Source: Enterovibrio sp. JCM 19048 (GTDB lineage Bacteria > Pseudomonadota > Gammaproteobacteria > Enterobacterales > Vibrionaceae). Taken from it: a stretch of 64,000 nucleotides of DNA. The stretch is taken from the NCBI GenBank assembly GCA_001310415.1, contig BAXE01000011.1, forward strand, positions 62,001-126,000, in the 5' to 3' direction. The translations under genes were made by a program, and so were the position numbers. Shown in pieces: positions 1-9,042 of the stretch. Every line of letters starts with the position of its first letter. The first letter of the stretch is position 1. The notes below the pieces were generated by a model. That model made no database searches and was not told where the DNA came from. It saw only the letters and a list, made by a program, of their open reading frames with translations.

Positions 1-87
1 CAACATGGCGGCAAGAGCCGAGAAGACGCAGAAAACTATTTGAACGAACTGCGTAAAGCCAAGCGCTATCAAAAGGATGTGTATTAA
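1..87 (+). CDS. cysJ: Sulfite reductase flavoprotein alpha subunit, C-terminal end only
   Basis: Only the last 28 codons and the stop are present; the gene is cut by the window edge. The tail ending [11 protein letters not shown] matches the conserved end of CysJ, which passes electrons from NADPH through FAD and FMN to the CysI hemoprotein. Its stop overlaps the cysI start (TAATG sharing base 87), which implies translational coupling and confirms the cysJ-cysI order. Identity rests on this short tail plus context. Confidence 0.85.
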   Translation, partial: QHGGKSREDAENYLNELRKAKRYQKDVY

Positions 88-1805
88 TGAGCGACAAGCA
101 AATTGTGTTGGGCGAAGAGCTGGGCCCATTGTCAGACAACGAGCGTCTTAAGCGGGAAAGTAATTTTTTACGCGGCACCATCGAGCAGGATCTGGCTGAT
201 CCGGTCACCGGTGGTTTTACCGCCGATAACTTCCAGTTGATCCGATTCCATGGCATGTATCAACAGGACGATCGCGATATCCGTGCTGAGCGCCAGAAAC
301 AGAAACTGGAGCCGTTGCACAATGTGATGCTGCGTGCACGTATGCCGGGCGGGATCATCACGCCCAAGCAGTGGCTGGCGATTGACGAGTTTGCAACTGA
401 CCACACCATGTATGGCAGTATCCGTCTGACCACGCGCCAGACGTTCCAGTTTCACGGTGTGTTGAAGCCAAACATCAAGCTGATGCACCAGACCCTGAAC
501 AAGATTGGTATCGACTCGATTGCCACGGCGGGTGACGTTAACCGTAACGTGCTGTGTACCTCGAACCCGGTAGAGTCTGAGCTGCACCAGGAAGCCTACG
601 AGTGGGCGAAGAAGATCAGTGAACACCTGCTGCCGAAAACCCGTGCCTATGCCGAAATCTGGTTGAACGGTGAGAAGGTGGAAGGGCATCAGGATGAAGA
701 GCCAATCCTGGGTTCCAACTATCTGCCACGTAAATTTAAAACCACTGTCGTGATCCCACCGCAAAATGATGTGGATGTGCACGCCAATGACCTTAACTTT
801 GTGGCGATTGCCGACAACGGCAAACTGGTTGGCTTTAACGTGCTGGTGGGCGGCGGCCTGGCCATGACCCACGGCGACACGGCAACCTATCCGCGTAAGG
901 CTGACGACCTGGGGTATATCCCTCTAGCGAAAACGCTGGACGTGGCGGCGGCAGTGGTGTCGACCCAGCGTGATTGGGGTAACCGTTCAAACCGTAAGAA
1001 TGCCAAGACCAAGTACACCCTGGATCGCGTCGGTACTGATGTGTTCAAGGCCGAAGTGGAAAAACGTGCAGGTGTGACGTTTGAGGCGAGCCGTCCGTAT
1101 GAGTTTACCGGCCGCGGAGATCGTATCGGTTGGGTAGAAGGCATTGATGGAAAACATCACCTGACCCTGTTTATCGAAAATGGTCGTTTGCTGGATTACC
1201 CGGGCAAGCCACTCAAAACCGGCGTGGCCGAAATTGCCAAAATCCACAAGGGGGATTTTCGCATGACCGCCAACCAGAACCTGATTGTGGCGGGCGTGTC
1301 GAGATCCAACAAAGCCAAGATAGAGAAGATTGCCCGCGAGCACGGACTGATGGATGATGGCGTCAGTGAGCAGCGTAAAAACTCCATGGCGTGTGTGGCT
1401 TTCCCAACCTGTCCGCTGGCGATGGCGGAAGCTGAACGTTTCCTGCCGGGTTTTGTGACCGAGCTGGAAGGGGTGCTGGAAAAACACGGTGTGGGTGATG
1501 AGCACATCATCTTCCGTGTCACTGGCTGCCCAAACGGCTGTGGCCGCGCGATGCTGGCGGAAATTGGTCTGGTGGGTAAAGCTCCTGGCCGTTACAACCT
1601 GCACCTTGGCGGAAACCGCGAAGGGACACGTGTGCCTAAAATGTACAAAGAGAACATCACCGATGCGCAGATCCTGGAAGAGATCGACGCACTGGTCGGG
1701 CGCTGGGCGACAGAGCGCAACGACGGCGAAGGCTTCGGTGATTTTGTTATCCGCGCCGGTATCATCGCGGAAGTGAAAGTCTCTAAGAGGGATTTCTATG
1801 CCTAA
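87..1805 (+). CDS. cysI: Sulfite reductase hemoprotein beta subunit
   Basis: Uninterrupted 572-residue protein of normal CysI length. It reduces sulfite to sulfide with six electrons at a coupled siroheme/4Fe-4S centre in the cytoplasm. The cluster ligands are visible in the last third as C-x5-C (CVAFPTC) followed by C-x3-C (GCPNGC). It is preceded by cysJ with an overlapping start and followed by cysH, whose true ATG (1798) lies inside the end of cysI. The gene is one of the few long ones here without a frame break. Confidence 0.97.
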   Translation: MSDKQIVLGEELGPLSDNERLKRESNFLRGTIEQDLADPVTGGFTADNFQLIRFHGMYQQDDRDIRAERQKQKLEPLHNVMLRARMPGGIITPKQWLAIDEFATDHTMYGSIRLTTRQTFQFHGVLKPNIKLMHQTLNKIGIDSIATAGDVNRNVLCTSNPVESELHQEAYEWAKKISEHLLPKTRAYAEIWLNGEKVEGHQDEEPILGSNYLPRKFKTTVVIPPQNDVDVHANDLNFVAIADNGKLVGFNVLVGGGLAMTHGDTATYPRKADDLGYIPLAKTLDVAAAVVSTQRDWGNRSNRKNAKTKYTLDRVGTDVFKAEVEKRAGVTFEASRPYEFTGRGDRIGWVEGIDGKHHLTLFIENGRLLDYPGKPLKTGVAEIAKIHKGDFRMTANQNLIVAGVSRSNKAKIEKIAREHGLMDDGVSEQRKNSMACVAFPTCPLAMAEAERFLPGFVTELEGVLEKHGVGDEHIIFRVTGCPNGCGRAMLAEIGLVGKAPGRYNLHLGGNREGTRVPKMYKENITDAQILEEIDALVGRWATERNDGEGFGDFVIRAGIIAEVKVSKRDFYA

Positions 1806-2555
1806 ATTTCAACTGTCCGATCTGCTGGGCCTGACCAAGCACAACAGATAATGGAGCTGGCGCCCATAAACGCTGAGCTGGAAAGCCTGTCAGCGCAGGA
1901 GCGGGTTCGGTGGGCGTTGGAAAACCTGCAGGGCGAATTCGCCCTCTCTTCAAGCTTTGGTATTCAGGCGGCAGTGATGTTGCACCTGGTGACGCAGGAA
2001 AAACCGGATACGCCGGTGATCCTGACCGATACCGGTTACCTGTTTCCTGAAACCTACCAGTTCATCAATGATCTAACCAAGCGCCTGTCGCTCGATCTGC
2101 GGGTTTACCGCGCTGAGCAGAGCGCAGCCTGGCAGGAAGCGCACTATGGCAAGCTGTGGGAGCAGGGTGTCGAGGGCATTGAGCTGTATAACCGCCTGAA
2201 CAAGGTGGAGCCGATGCGCCGCGCACTGGATGAGCTGAATGTCGGGACTTGGTTTTCCGGCCTTCGCCGCGATCAGTCCGGATCACGCAAGACCTTACCC
2301 ATTCTTGGGATCCAGAACGGGGTGTTTAAGTTCTTGCCCGTGATCGACTGGACGAACAAAGACGTGCATTACTACCTGAAAGATCATGATCTGCCGTATC
2401 ACCCGCTGTGGGATCAGGGTTATGTTTCTGTCGGGGATGTGCACACCACCCGTAAGCTCGAAGCGGGCATGACAGAAGAGGAAACCCGCTTCTTCGGCCT
2501 CAAGCGCGAGTGTGGTTTGCATGAAGATGATGTGAGCGACGGCGCCGGTATTTAA
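1798..2555 (+). CDS. cysH: Phosphoadenosine phosphosulfate (PAPS) reductase, one frame break near 1839
   Basis: Reduces PAPS to sulfite using thioredoxin. The start is best placed at ATG 1798, overlapping the cysI stop, because this frame reads [14 protein letters not shown], the usual CysH N terminus. One G seems lost in AAGGCAC near 1839, after which the frame continues from 1851 to the end. Restored length is about 252 residues. The catalytic Cys motif ECGLHE is seen near the C terminus, as is the substrate loop SSSFGIQAA. An annotation starting at 1851 would miss the first 17 residues. Third gene of the cysJIH operon; a hairpin terminator follows. Confidence 0.95.
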
Positions 2556-2573
2556 GGTCTGACGCAGAACCTG

Positions 2574-2600
2574 AAAAGCGATGCCCCGGCATCGCTTTTT
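2574..2600. terminator. Rho-independent terminator after cysH, probably bidirectional
   Basis: The arms AAAAGCGATGCC and GGCATCGCTTTTT form a perfect hairpin around CC, with A-run and T-run flanks. It sits between cysH (+) and the convergent gene ending at 2606 (-). Confidence 0.85.
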
Positions 2601-2605
2601 GTTAC

Positions 2606-3121
2606 TTACGGGCGGGAGATCGCTGCAATCTGGCGGGCGATCTTGCCCGAGAGTTTGTTGATACCCCGCTGGTTGATGACATCCTGTTGTCCTTTGATTT
2701 CCACAATCACTTCCGGGTAGGCACTGTCAGTCGGGACATGAACCACCTGCGCGATCAGATAAGCAAACAGGAAACTGGGTTTATGAAGTTGGGTGATCAC
2801 GACCCATCTGGCGTCGTGCTCACGCCCCAGTTCGGCAGCGGCCTCAGGATGCGATAACAGGTAACCAAAGCCCTGATTGGCATTGGCATGCTGCTCTGGT
2901 GACACGGCGACCACCCGAAAGCCATGCTTTTCCTGCAGGGTTTGCCTGAGCATGTCTCCGAGCATGGCTGTACGCGCCACTTCTTCGCTGTTGTCGGTCA
3001 CAAAGGTAAGGTCATTGAGTTCAAAGTCGAGCACCAGCATGTCGGTGCTTTTGGCGGGCAATGGGAGCAGAAAAACCACAAACAGCAGGCAGGCGGCGAT
3101 CCTGCACACGATGGGAGGCAA
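2606..3121 (-). CDS. Exported protein of unknown function, DUF2380/DUF3280-like
   Basis: 171 residues if the TTG at 3121 is used; a GTG a few codons inside is an alternative, and neither has a clear ribosome site. Residues 1-25 form a signal peptide (hydrophobic CLLFVVFLLPLPAKS), so the product is exported. The mature part (LVLDFELNDLT..., ARWVVITQLHKPS) resembles small proteins of unknown function found beside PQQ-dependent dehydrogenases, which I recall as DUF2380/DUF3280. That family label is from memory and uncertain. It is the last gene of the quinoprotein locus and starts right at the T-run of the hairpin after the binding-protein gene, so its transcription may depend on read-through. 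Confidence 0.7.
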   Translation of the reverse strand: MPPIVCRIAACLLFVVFLLPLPAKSTDMLVLDFELNDLTFVTDNSEEVARTAMLGDMLRQTLQEKHGFRVVAVSPEQHANANQGFGYLLSHPEAAAELGREHDARWVVITQLHKPSFLFAYLIAQVVHVPTDSAYPEVIVEIKGQQDVINQRGINKLSGKIARQIAAISRP

Positions 3122-3123
3122 TG

Positions 3124-3149
3124 AAAAACGGGCAGTCAGACTGCCCGCT
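3124..3149 (-). terminator. Hairpin with T-run after the XoxJ-like gene
   Basis: CGGGCAG-TCTGA-CTGCCCG is followed by TTTTT on the minus strand. It lies between the XoxJ-like gene (stop 3158-3160) and the DUF gene start (3121), so it could separate or attenuate the last gene of the locus. Confidence 0.75.
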
Positions 3150-3157
3150 TTCAGGGA

Positions 3158-4031
3158 TCAGTCGTCATCGTCGTCCCGTGGTGGTTTCGAAGAGGCTTCG
3201 ACAACGGGCACGCCGAAATCGTTGAGGATCATGCAATTTGCGGCGCATTAGCATCCATCGCCATTTCAACTGTCTCTTTCCACGGCTTCTCGCCGTACCG
3301 GACTCCCATGGAGATGGCAAAATCGAACACATTGCCATTGCCGGATGTCAGGGGGATCACGGCCAGATCCGGATAGGCTTTGGCAAAGTAACCGGCGATA
3401 GGACCCCAAATCACCAAAGCGTCGAACTCACCGTCGGCAACGCGACCAACCATCTTGCCTGGATAGTCTTCCGGATCGCCATTCATGATGCGAAAATATT
3501 CGGTGCTGTCTTTAAAGCCATTTTCCCGCAGCCAACTAACTGCTGGGGAAGGGCTGAACGCGGCAACCTTAATCGCTTTTTTCACTGCATCCGGCAAGGA
3601 GAGAAAGTCTTGCTGGTTGTTGATGTTTGCCAAAGCCCCGTCTTTTTTCAGCAGCAGGGAGTAGGCAGAGCGGTAGTAAGGCTTGGTGGTGGCGGCAATA
3701 TCAAACTGGGCCGGAACGCCGATGACCAAATCACAGGCAAAGCGCCCTTCAATATCGGACCAGTTCTTCAGGGTATTGCGGATAAAGCCCATACGTTGGG
3801 GAAACCAGACATACTCCACATCCAGCCCGAAGTATTCCCCCAGTTGCTCGGCAATTTTGTTTTCAAACCCTTCCTGCGCTTTGTTGGAGTAGGGCAGGTT
3901 GTTGGGGTCGGCACACACCCGCAGTTTGTCCGGCAGCGGCGACGGAAACGCTTTCTCGGCAGCCGCCAAAGGCGACAGGTTAACAGACCGGTCAGGATCA
4001 GGGCAATGCTTGTATTGAATAACTTCATCAT
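3158..4031 (-). CDS. xoxJ: XoxJ/MxaJ-like periplasmic binding protein of a PQQ dehydrogenase system, two frame breaks
   Basis: About 290 residues after restoring one base near 3978 (a C of AACCCTG) and one near 3232. Begins with a signal peptide (LFNTSIALILTGLL...PLAAA) and then LRVCADPNNLPYSN, characteristic of the solute-binding fold associated with quinoprotein methanol dehydrogenases (TIGR03871-type). Such proteins are thought to help mature or activate XoxF rather than feed an ABC importer, and no permease is nearby. The restored C terminus is highly acidic, ending in five Asp. AGGAGG lies 2 nt from the ATG at 4031 but 5 nt from the in-frame ATG at 4028, so the latter may be the used start. 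It follows the 126-residue gene by 6 nt. Confidence 0.85.
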
Positions 4032-4037
4032 GGCCTC

Positions 4038-4418
4038 CTACTGACTGGCTGTGGTGATGGTTTCAGCGACAAAACATTGTTTTTCCGCCTCTTCACGCAA
4101 CCCGAGTAGCTCGCTGCGTGCCTGTCGGCTGTCCTTGGATGAGCGGAAATACCCCCCGCGTTCACCGCGCATATTGCGCAGGCGAACAAAGGCGTCGTCG
4201 TAGGCGAATTGTTCAAATGTCATCTTGTCGGCAATTTTGTCTATCACACAGCTGCAGCCATACATGTTGACGTAAGACGGCCCCCCTTTGAGCGCCATGC
4301 ACTCCTGGACAAACTTGACCCGCTCAACGGTTGGGAAATCATTGGCTGTGGCAGACGCTGTATAAGCGAGTGCCATCACCGCCAACAATGAACTTATTTT
4401 CGATACGGCTTTTTTCAT
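4038..4418 (-). CDS. Small exported Cys-containing protein of unknown function in the quinoprotein operon
   Basis: Intact, 126 residues, with AGGAGG 5 nt before the ATG. A signal peptide covers about residues 1-25 (ending TASATA-ND). The mature part holds four Cys: C40, C55-x-C57 (YGCSCVID) and C115. There is no CxxCH heme motif, EF-hand or recognisable enzyme domain. It lies tightly between the cupredoxin gene (15 nt upstream) and the XoxJ-like gene, so a role in periplasmic electron transfer or metal handling for XoxF is an inference from context only. I do not recognise the family. Confidence 0.75.
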   Translation of the reverse strand: MKKAVSKISSLLAVMALAYTASATANDFPTVERVKFVQECMALKGGPSYVNMYGCSCVIDKIADKMTFEQFAYDDAFVRLRNMRGERGGYFRSSKDSRQARSELLGLREEAEKQCFVAETITTASQ

Positions 4419-4433
4419 AAGTTCCTCCTGCCA

Positions 4434-4894
4434 CTACAGAATGCCTTCCTGTTGCAGCTGTTTTTTGAATTTTTTCAGCAATCCTTTGGCAGGAAGCAGC
4501 GACTTGTCTTTTTCTATCTCAGCCAGATAAGCGTCGATGACACCTTCGATGTCACTGGGGGTGCCAACCAGGATCACACCGCCCATACGCGCACCCCAGT
4601 GTGGTGCACACTTGTAGACGTAAATCCCTTCGTTTTCGATACGTAGCTGTACTCCATCCCCAGCTCTGAGTTAATTTTTTCAGCGCCTTCTGGCACCATG
4701 GCATCAATGGTTTCCACATTGTGGGCGGGCATATTAGTCCAGCTCACCCTGTCGCCAGGTTGCATGATCACCACCATGGGTTCGTATTTCACACCCACTG
4801 CAGTGACGGTAAATTCCTCAGCAAAGGCATTGGTTGTCCATCCCCCGATAAGGCCTAAAAACAAACAGAATGACTTGATAAAACGTCGTGCCAT
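4434..4894 (-). CDS. Periplasmic type I copper protein (pseudoazurin/amicyanin-like cupredoxin), one frame break
   Basis: About 153 residues after restoring one G in a G-run near 4658. The start is ATG 4894 (MARRFIKSF), behind GAGGGA; an upstream extension lacks a ribosome site. A signal peptide is followed by a single plastocyanin-like domain. The copper ligands are visible: His in PAHNVET, then Cys, His and Met in YKCAPHWGARMGG. The domain is followed by a Lys-rich tail. As a single-electron carrier next to xoxF it is the obvious candidate to accept electrons from the quinoprotein, the role usually filled by a c-type cytochrome. That partnership is inferred, not shown. Confidence 0.88.
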
Positions 4895-4973
4895 ATGCGT
4901 TCCCTCTCTTGCTGTCCGTTGAGTGTAGATGCCCCGAAGTTTGCACAACCCATTGCTGTGCATCAGAGCTGAG

Positions 4974-4999
4974 AAAGGGGAGCAAATACTCCCCTTTTA
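4974..4999. terminator. Hairpin between xoxF and the cupredoxin gene
   Basis: AAAGGGGAG and CTCCCCTTT form a 9-bp perfect stem around a short loop directly after the xoxF stop. The T-rich flank is on the plus-strand side, so on the minus strand it is more likely an mRNA-stabilising or attenuating structure than a full terminator. Confidence 0.55.
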
Positions 5000-5012
5000 G
5001 TTGTTATTATTA

Positions 5013-6815
5013 TTAATTCGGCAAGGCGAAGACTGTCAGCACGCCGCCCAGTTGGGTGTAGTCAGACAGCTTGCGGTAAGCCCCTACCGCACCCAGGCCA
5101 TCGGTGTCACCTTCAAGGCCTGCAGCCATACCGATACCGGCCCAGCCGCCGACACCGGACAGCACTGCGATGTACTGTTTGCCGTTGTGCATGTAAGTGT
5201 TCACGTTACCGATAATGCCGGATGGCGTTTTGAAGCGGTAAAGCTCTTTACCTGTCTTCTCATCCACGGCTTTCAGGTAGCCTTCCAGCGTACCGTAGAA
5301 CACCACACCGCCGCCGGTTGCCAGTGCGCCACTCCATACGGAGAATGGCTCAGGCAGTGACCAGACGATTTCGCCTTTCTCCGCATCCCAGGCAATGAAG
5401 TTACCCATACCGCCATGGCTGCCGGGAGCTGGGAACATTGACAGGGTGGCACCCACATAAGGCTGGCCTGCGGTGTAGGAGACTTCAAACGGCTCGTAGT
5501 TCATGCACACGTGGTTGGTCGGTACATAGAATAGACCGGTGCGTGGGCTGTAGGTTGCCGGTTGTTGGTCTTTGGTACCCAGCGCCGCAGGACAGATGCC
5601 TTTGGTATCCACGTCCTCACCGTTTTGGCCGGTAGAGTATTTGGCTACAACCTGTGGAATACCGGTTTCCATGTCAACATGGGTCGCCCAGTTCACTGCA
5701 GGGTCATATTTCTGCGCGACCATCAGCTCACCGGTAACACGGTCGAGGGTGTAGGCAAAGCCGTTACGGTCGAAGTGAACCAGCAGTTTGCGATCCTTGC
5801 CGTCGATTTTCTTGTCGACCAGGATCATCTCGTTCACGCCGTCATAATCCCACTCATCGTGTGGCGTCATCTGGTACATCCATTTCGCCATACCGGTATC
5901 GGCATCACGCGCATGATGGTCATGGAGTACTTGTTGTCGCCAGGACGTTGCGATGGGTTCCAGGTACTTGGGTTACCAGTTCCGTAGTAGATAAGGTTCA
6001 GCTCAGGATCGTAGCTGTACCAACCCAGGTGGTACCGCCACCGATTTTCCACTGATCCCCTTCCCAGGTTTTCAGGCTGGAATCTTTGCCAATCGGTTTG
6101 AGCATAGCAGTAGTGTTTTCATCGACCAGCATCTCTTTGTCAGGGCCGGTACTGTAAGCACGCCAGGCCACGCTGCCGTCTTTGATGTTGTAGCTGTCAG
6201 GTAGCCGCGCACACCGAATTCACCGCCACTGATACCGGTCAGGATCTTGTCTTTCACGACCAGTGGGGCATTGGTGTTGGTGGCACCGACTTTAGGATCG
6301 CCGTTGACGGTTTTCCACACCACTTCACCTGTGTTCTGATCCAGAGCAACCAGGGTGGTATCTGCCTGTTGCAGGAAGATCTTGCCATCTGCGTAGGCCA
6401 GACCACGGTTTACCGTGTCACAGCACATGACCGCAATAACAGATGAATCCTGCTTCGGTACATATTCCCACTTCAGAGCCTTGGTATTGAGATCAATAGC
6501 GAAGACTTTGTTTGGAAAGGGGGTGTGGACGTACATGGTGTCGCCCAAAACAAGAGGGCCGCCTTCATGACCACGCAGTACGCCGGTTGAGAATGTCCAG
6601 GCAACCTGAAGATCCTTGGCGTTTTTCGCATTGATCTGATCGAGCGGGCTGTAACGTGTGCCTGCATAGTTTGCCCCCCACATGACCCATTGGTTTGGGT
6701 CTTCCTGCAGTTTGATCAGTTCGTCGTTGGCCTGTGAAGCCGCCGGGAACAGCAGGGTAAGAGAGAGGGTGGCAGCGGTACACAAGCCGTTACGTAGCCT
6801 TGCTGCATCTATCAT
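5013..6815 (-). CDS. xoxF: XoxF-type (lanthanide-type) PQQ-dependent alcohol/methanol dehydrogenase, three frame breaks
   Basis: Periplasmic eight-bladed quinoprotein, about 601 residues after restoring single bases near 6192, 6026 and 5912. The start at ATG 6815 has GGAGGAAG before it and gives a signal peptide (about 1-29, ending PAASQA). Diagnostic sites in the reconstruction: vicinal Cys pair C131-C132 ([10 protein letters not shown]), metal ligands E199 (GGEFGVRG) and N282 (GTGNPSTW), catalytic Asp D324 and a second Asp two residues on, D326 (HDEWDYDG). Calcium MxaF enzymes have Ala at this second place; Asp there marks lanthanide-dependent XoxF enzymes. The C-terminal part ([22 protein letters not shown]) is typical. 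Likely oxidises methanol or other short alcohols to aldehyde or acid; the substrate is not shown by sequence. First of a set with cupredoxin, Cys protein and XoxJ downstream. Confidence 0.93.
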
Positions 6816-7336
6816 GTTTACTTCCTCCGTGACTGCGGGTGTTGTCGGCAACCATTGCCAGCCAACACTCAGCCTGTTCTCGATGTCGTGGGCGCAATCC
6901 GCGGAGTTGTGGGACGCTCTCCGGGCCATACTCGCTCGGTTTTTGCCGGAAAACAGAAGTTTTGGCGACAGCAGCGATCTACAACGTAGGCGGTTTCGCG
7001 TGTTTTCTGTAATGAGTTCAGACCACCGTTTCGTTACCTCACAAACGGAAATTTGCGGCAAACCTTGCCGCCCGTTGATGACAAAACGTCGGTGCATTTG
7101 AGTTTATGGCAGCTTTTGCGGTTGTGGGAGGAAGTGGCGAACACAACACTTTTGTTTTCCCGCAACAATACTGAGGTCAGGATAAGTAATTGTTATTAGA
7201 TGAAAAATTGCAGCTACTGAGCCTTAATCCTACCCGGTGTGGCAAGAGTGAAAAAGTGGGGAAACGGCGCCATACATTGCTTATTCAACGGGATGCGGCG
7301 CCGGTAACAATCACGTCCAGTGAATGGGAATTCCCG
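6816..7336. other. Long leader or promoter region upstream of xoxF, no gene seen
   Basis: About 520 bases between the SoxYZ-like gene and xoxF, both on the minus strand. Open frames here have no codon or ribosome-site support. The region is long enough to hold an independent xoxF promoter with regulator sites. A repeat of GGCGCC (near 7268 and 7297) flanks a 28-base segment just after the SoxYZ-like stop. I see no clear sigma-70 boxes. Confidence 0.4.
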
Positions 7337-8131
7337 CTATTGGGATGATATGTCCCATTGGCTGGAAAATTCGCGGCCGGTGGAATCTTTCACGTCGGCC
7401 TTGAGCGTGCCGCTTTTTGTCCTTGTCCATATGGAAGGTGAAAGCGGGGTTTTCGCTGATGGAGATCCCGCCGTTAAAGCTCATCACAGGTTCGCCGTCC
7501 AAGGTAATGTTTATGTCGCTGACATAATCAGACGGGATCCAGTGGCGGGTCAGTTGGTCGATTTGCAGGCCGCTGTAATTGGGGTGGCTGATAAGAAGTT
7601 GCAGGGCATTGTCTTCGCCATCTTCACGTTGTTTGAGTTTCATCTGCCCATGCGCTGGCGGGCAAGAATATCGTCCGCGCCAGAAGGAGCTGAACAACCG
7701 CCGGATGCTTTGACAAAGCGGCTGTTCATATGAAGCTTGCCGTCCTGAGTCTGGGCAATCACACGCACCGGGCTATAGGCATTGATCCTGACCCGGGTCG
7801 ACAGATCCGCAATACCGATGTTGGAGGTCATATCAAACGTGCCGACGATCGGGGAAGGGTTGTTGTCGATGATCAGGTAGATTTTTTCGATCGGGTTGGA
7901 GGCATCCTGCCTCTCTTTCACTTTCACCGCGATAGGTACCAAGGCGGCATCCAGTGCGCGGGTGGGCGCTTCGAGTGTCACGACATCATCGCTTTCTACG
8001 ATTTCCGGTGATCCGGGAAACAGGCTGTCGCGGATGAGTGGCCAGTTGGCACTGTCGGTGCTGCTGTCAGCAAGGGCGGCTGCGGGCATTGTTGCCAACA
8101 GGCCTGACAGGATAAATGTCTTCAGTTTCAT
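7337..8131 (-). CDS. SoxYZ-like carrier protein associated with quinoprotein dehydrogenases, two frame breaks
   Basis: Fused SoxY-SoxZ-type protein of about 265 residues (TIGR04557-like). Residues 1-21 are a signal peptide. The SoxY-like half ends in a flexible arm carrying the single carrier Cys C146 (KASGGCSAPSG), and the SoxZ-like half follows. Frame breaks: one G lost near 7648, and a net two-base loss in an A-run near 7413-7417. After repair the C terminus reads GTLKADVKDSTGREF, as expected for a SoxZ fold. In thiosulfate oxidation SoxYZ carries substrates on this Cys; in quinoprotein loci the cargo is unknown. It is followed upstream on the strand by a SoxH-type metallohydrolase, supporting a joint role. 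Confidence 0.85.
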
Positions 8132-8146
8132 GGTATTTCCCTCTCG

Positions 8147-9042
8147 TCATTCCCACTCCAACTCCGTGTAGGCCTGGATCACGTTACGAGGGTGGTAGGT
8201 CGTATAGAGCTGCCACGATTCTGTTGGTGACGCGAGGACTGAGGTGCTGGCGGTGTTGATATCAATGTTGTCGTTAATGGCGGCACGAACAGCCTGTGCC
8301 AGTGAAGAGAGATAGCGCGTTTGTTTATCAAACGCTGCGGTGGAGGACTGCACAGCCCCGTGGCCAGGCACAATGTGTTTCAGCGGCATGGCTTTCAGGG
8401 TATCGGTGACAGCCAACCAACCGAGCAGGCTGCCATCGAGCGTGGCAGATGATCCACAAACAGCAGATCGCCGGTGATCAGGGTGTCGGTTTGGGGATCG
8501 AACACGGTCAGATCGTGGCGGGTGTGCGCCCGTGGCTGCGCAGTCAAAATCAGGCGGCGGTTACCAAGATCGATCATCGTTTCACTTTCGACGGTACGGG
8601 TTGCTGCGACAGGCTGGGTGCCCTCAAACCAGGGTTGGGTCAGCCGGTTCAGGTAATAACCGGATTTGGCGGCGAAATCACCGGGGTAGAGATGGTGGGC
8701 AATAAATTCAGGGTTTTCGCCTAAAAAGGCCTGGTTACCAAAGTTATGATCGGCGTGAACATGAGTGTTGATGACATAGCGAATCGGCAGCGGCGTGACT
8801 TCCCTTATGGACGCCAGAATGGCTTCCCCGGCTCGGCGGCTGCCACCGGTGTCGATCACGGCGACAGCATTATCGCCGACAATAAAGGTGATGTTGGAGA
8901 CGGGATCGCGGTCGGTTTCAAACAGATCCGCAATTCTTCCCACATGGACATATACCCCTGGCGCCACTTCCTCAAAGGGTAAGTTGTCGGCAGAAAAAGC
9001 GCTTGCTGACAGTAAGAGCAAAACGGCGCACAGGGTTTTCAT
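8147..9042 (-). CDS. Quinoprotein-relay zinc metallohydrolase (SoxH-like, metallo-beta-lactamase fold), one frame break
   Basis: About 298 residues after restoring one base near 8443. A signal peptide (residues 1-18, ending ASAFSA) is followed by a metallo-beta-lactamase domain with H94-x-H96-x-D98-H99 (THVHADHNFGN), the later His of AHTRHD, Asp of TGDLLFVDH and His of VPGHG. This matches exported SoxH-related hydrolases of quinoprotein relay systems (TIGR04558/04559 type). The start ATG overlaps the stop of the CxxxCW gene, and the SoxYZ-like carrier follows after 15 nt. By analogy it may release something from the carrier Cys; the substrate is unknown. Confidence 0.87.

Noticed and set aside
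168..1604. Long minus-strand open frames inside cysI
   Set aside because: They lie entirely opposite a clear full-length cysI, have no ribosome sites, and show no family signatures.
1851..2555. cysH starting at ATG 1851
   Set aside because: It would drop the conserved first residues, which are present in another frame from ATG 1798 overlapping cysI; one lost G explains the split.
3158..4031. XoxJ-like protein as an ordinary amino-acid ABC receptor
   Set aside because: No permease or ATPase is nearby, and its CADPNNLPYSN start and location fit the quinoprotein-associated group.
5013..6815. xoxF as a pseudogene
   Set aside because: All three breaks are single-base losses of the kind found throughout the window, and every catalytic and metal residue is intact in the restored frame.
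6816..7097. N-terminal extension of xoxF upstream of 6815
   Set aside because: The frame stays open but lacks a ribosome site; ATG 6815 has GGAGGAAG and begins a proper signal peptide.
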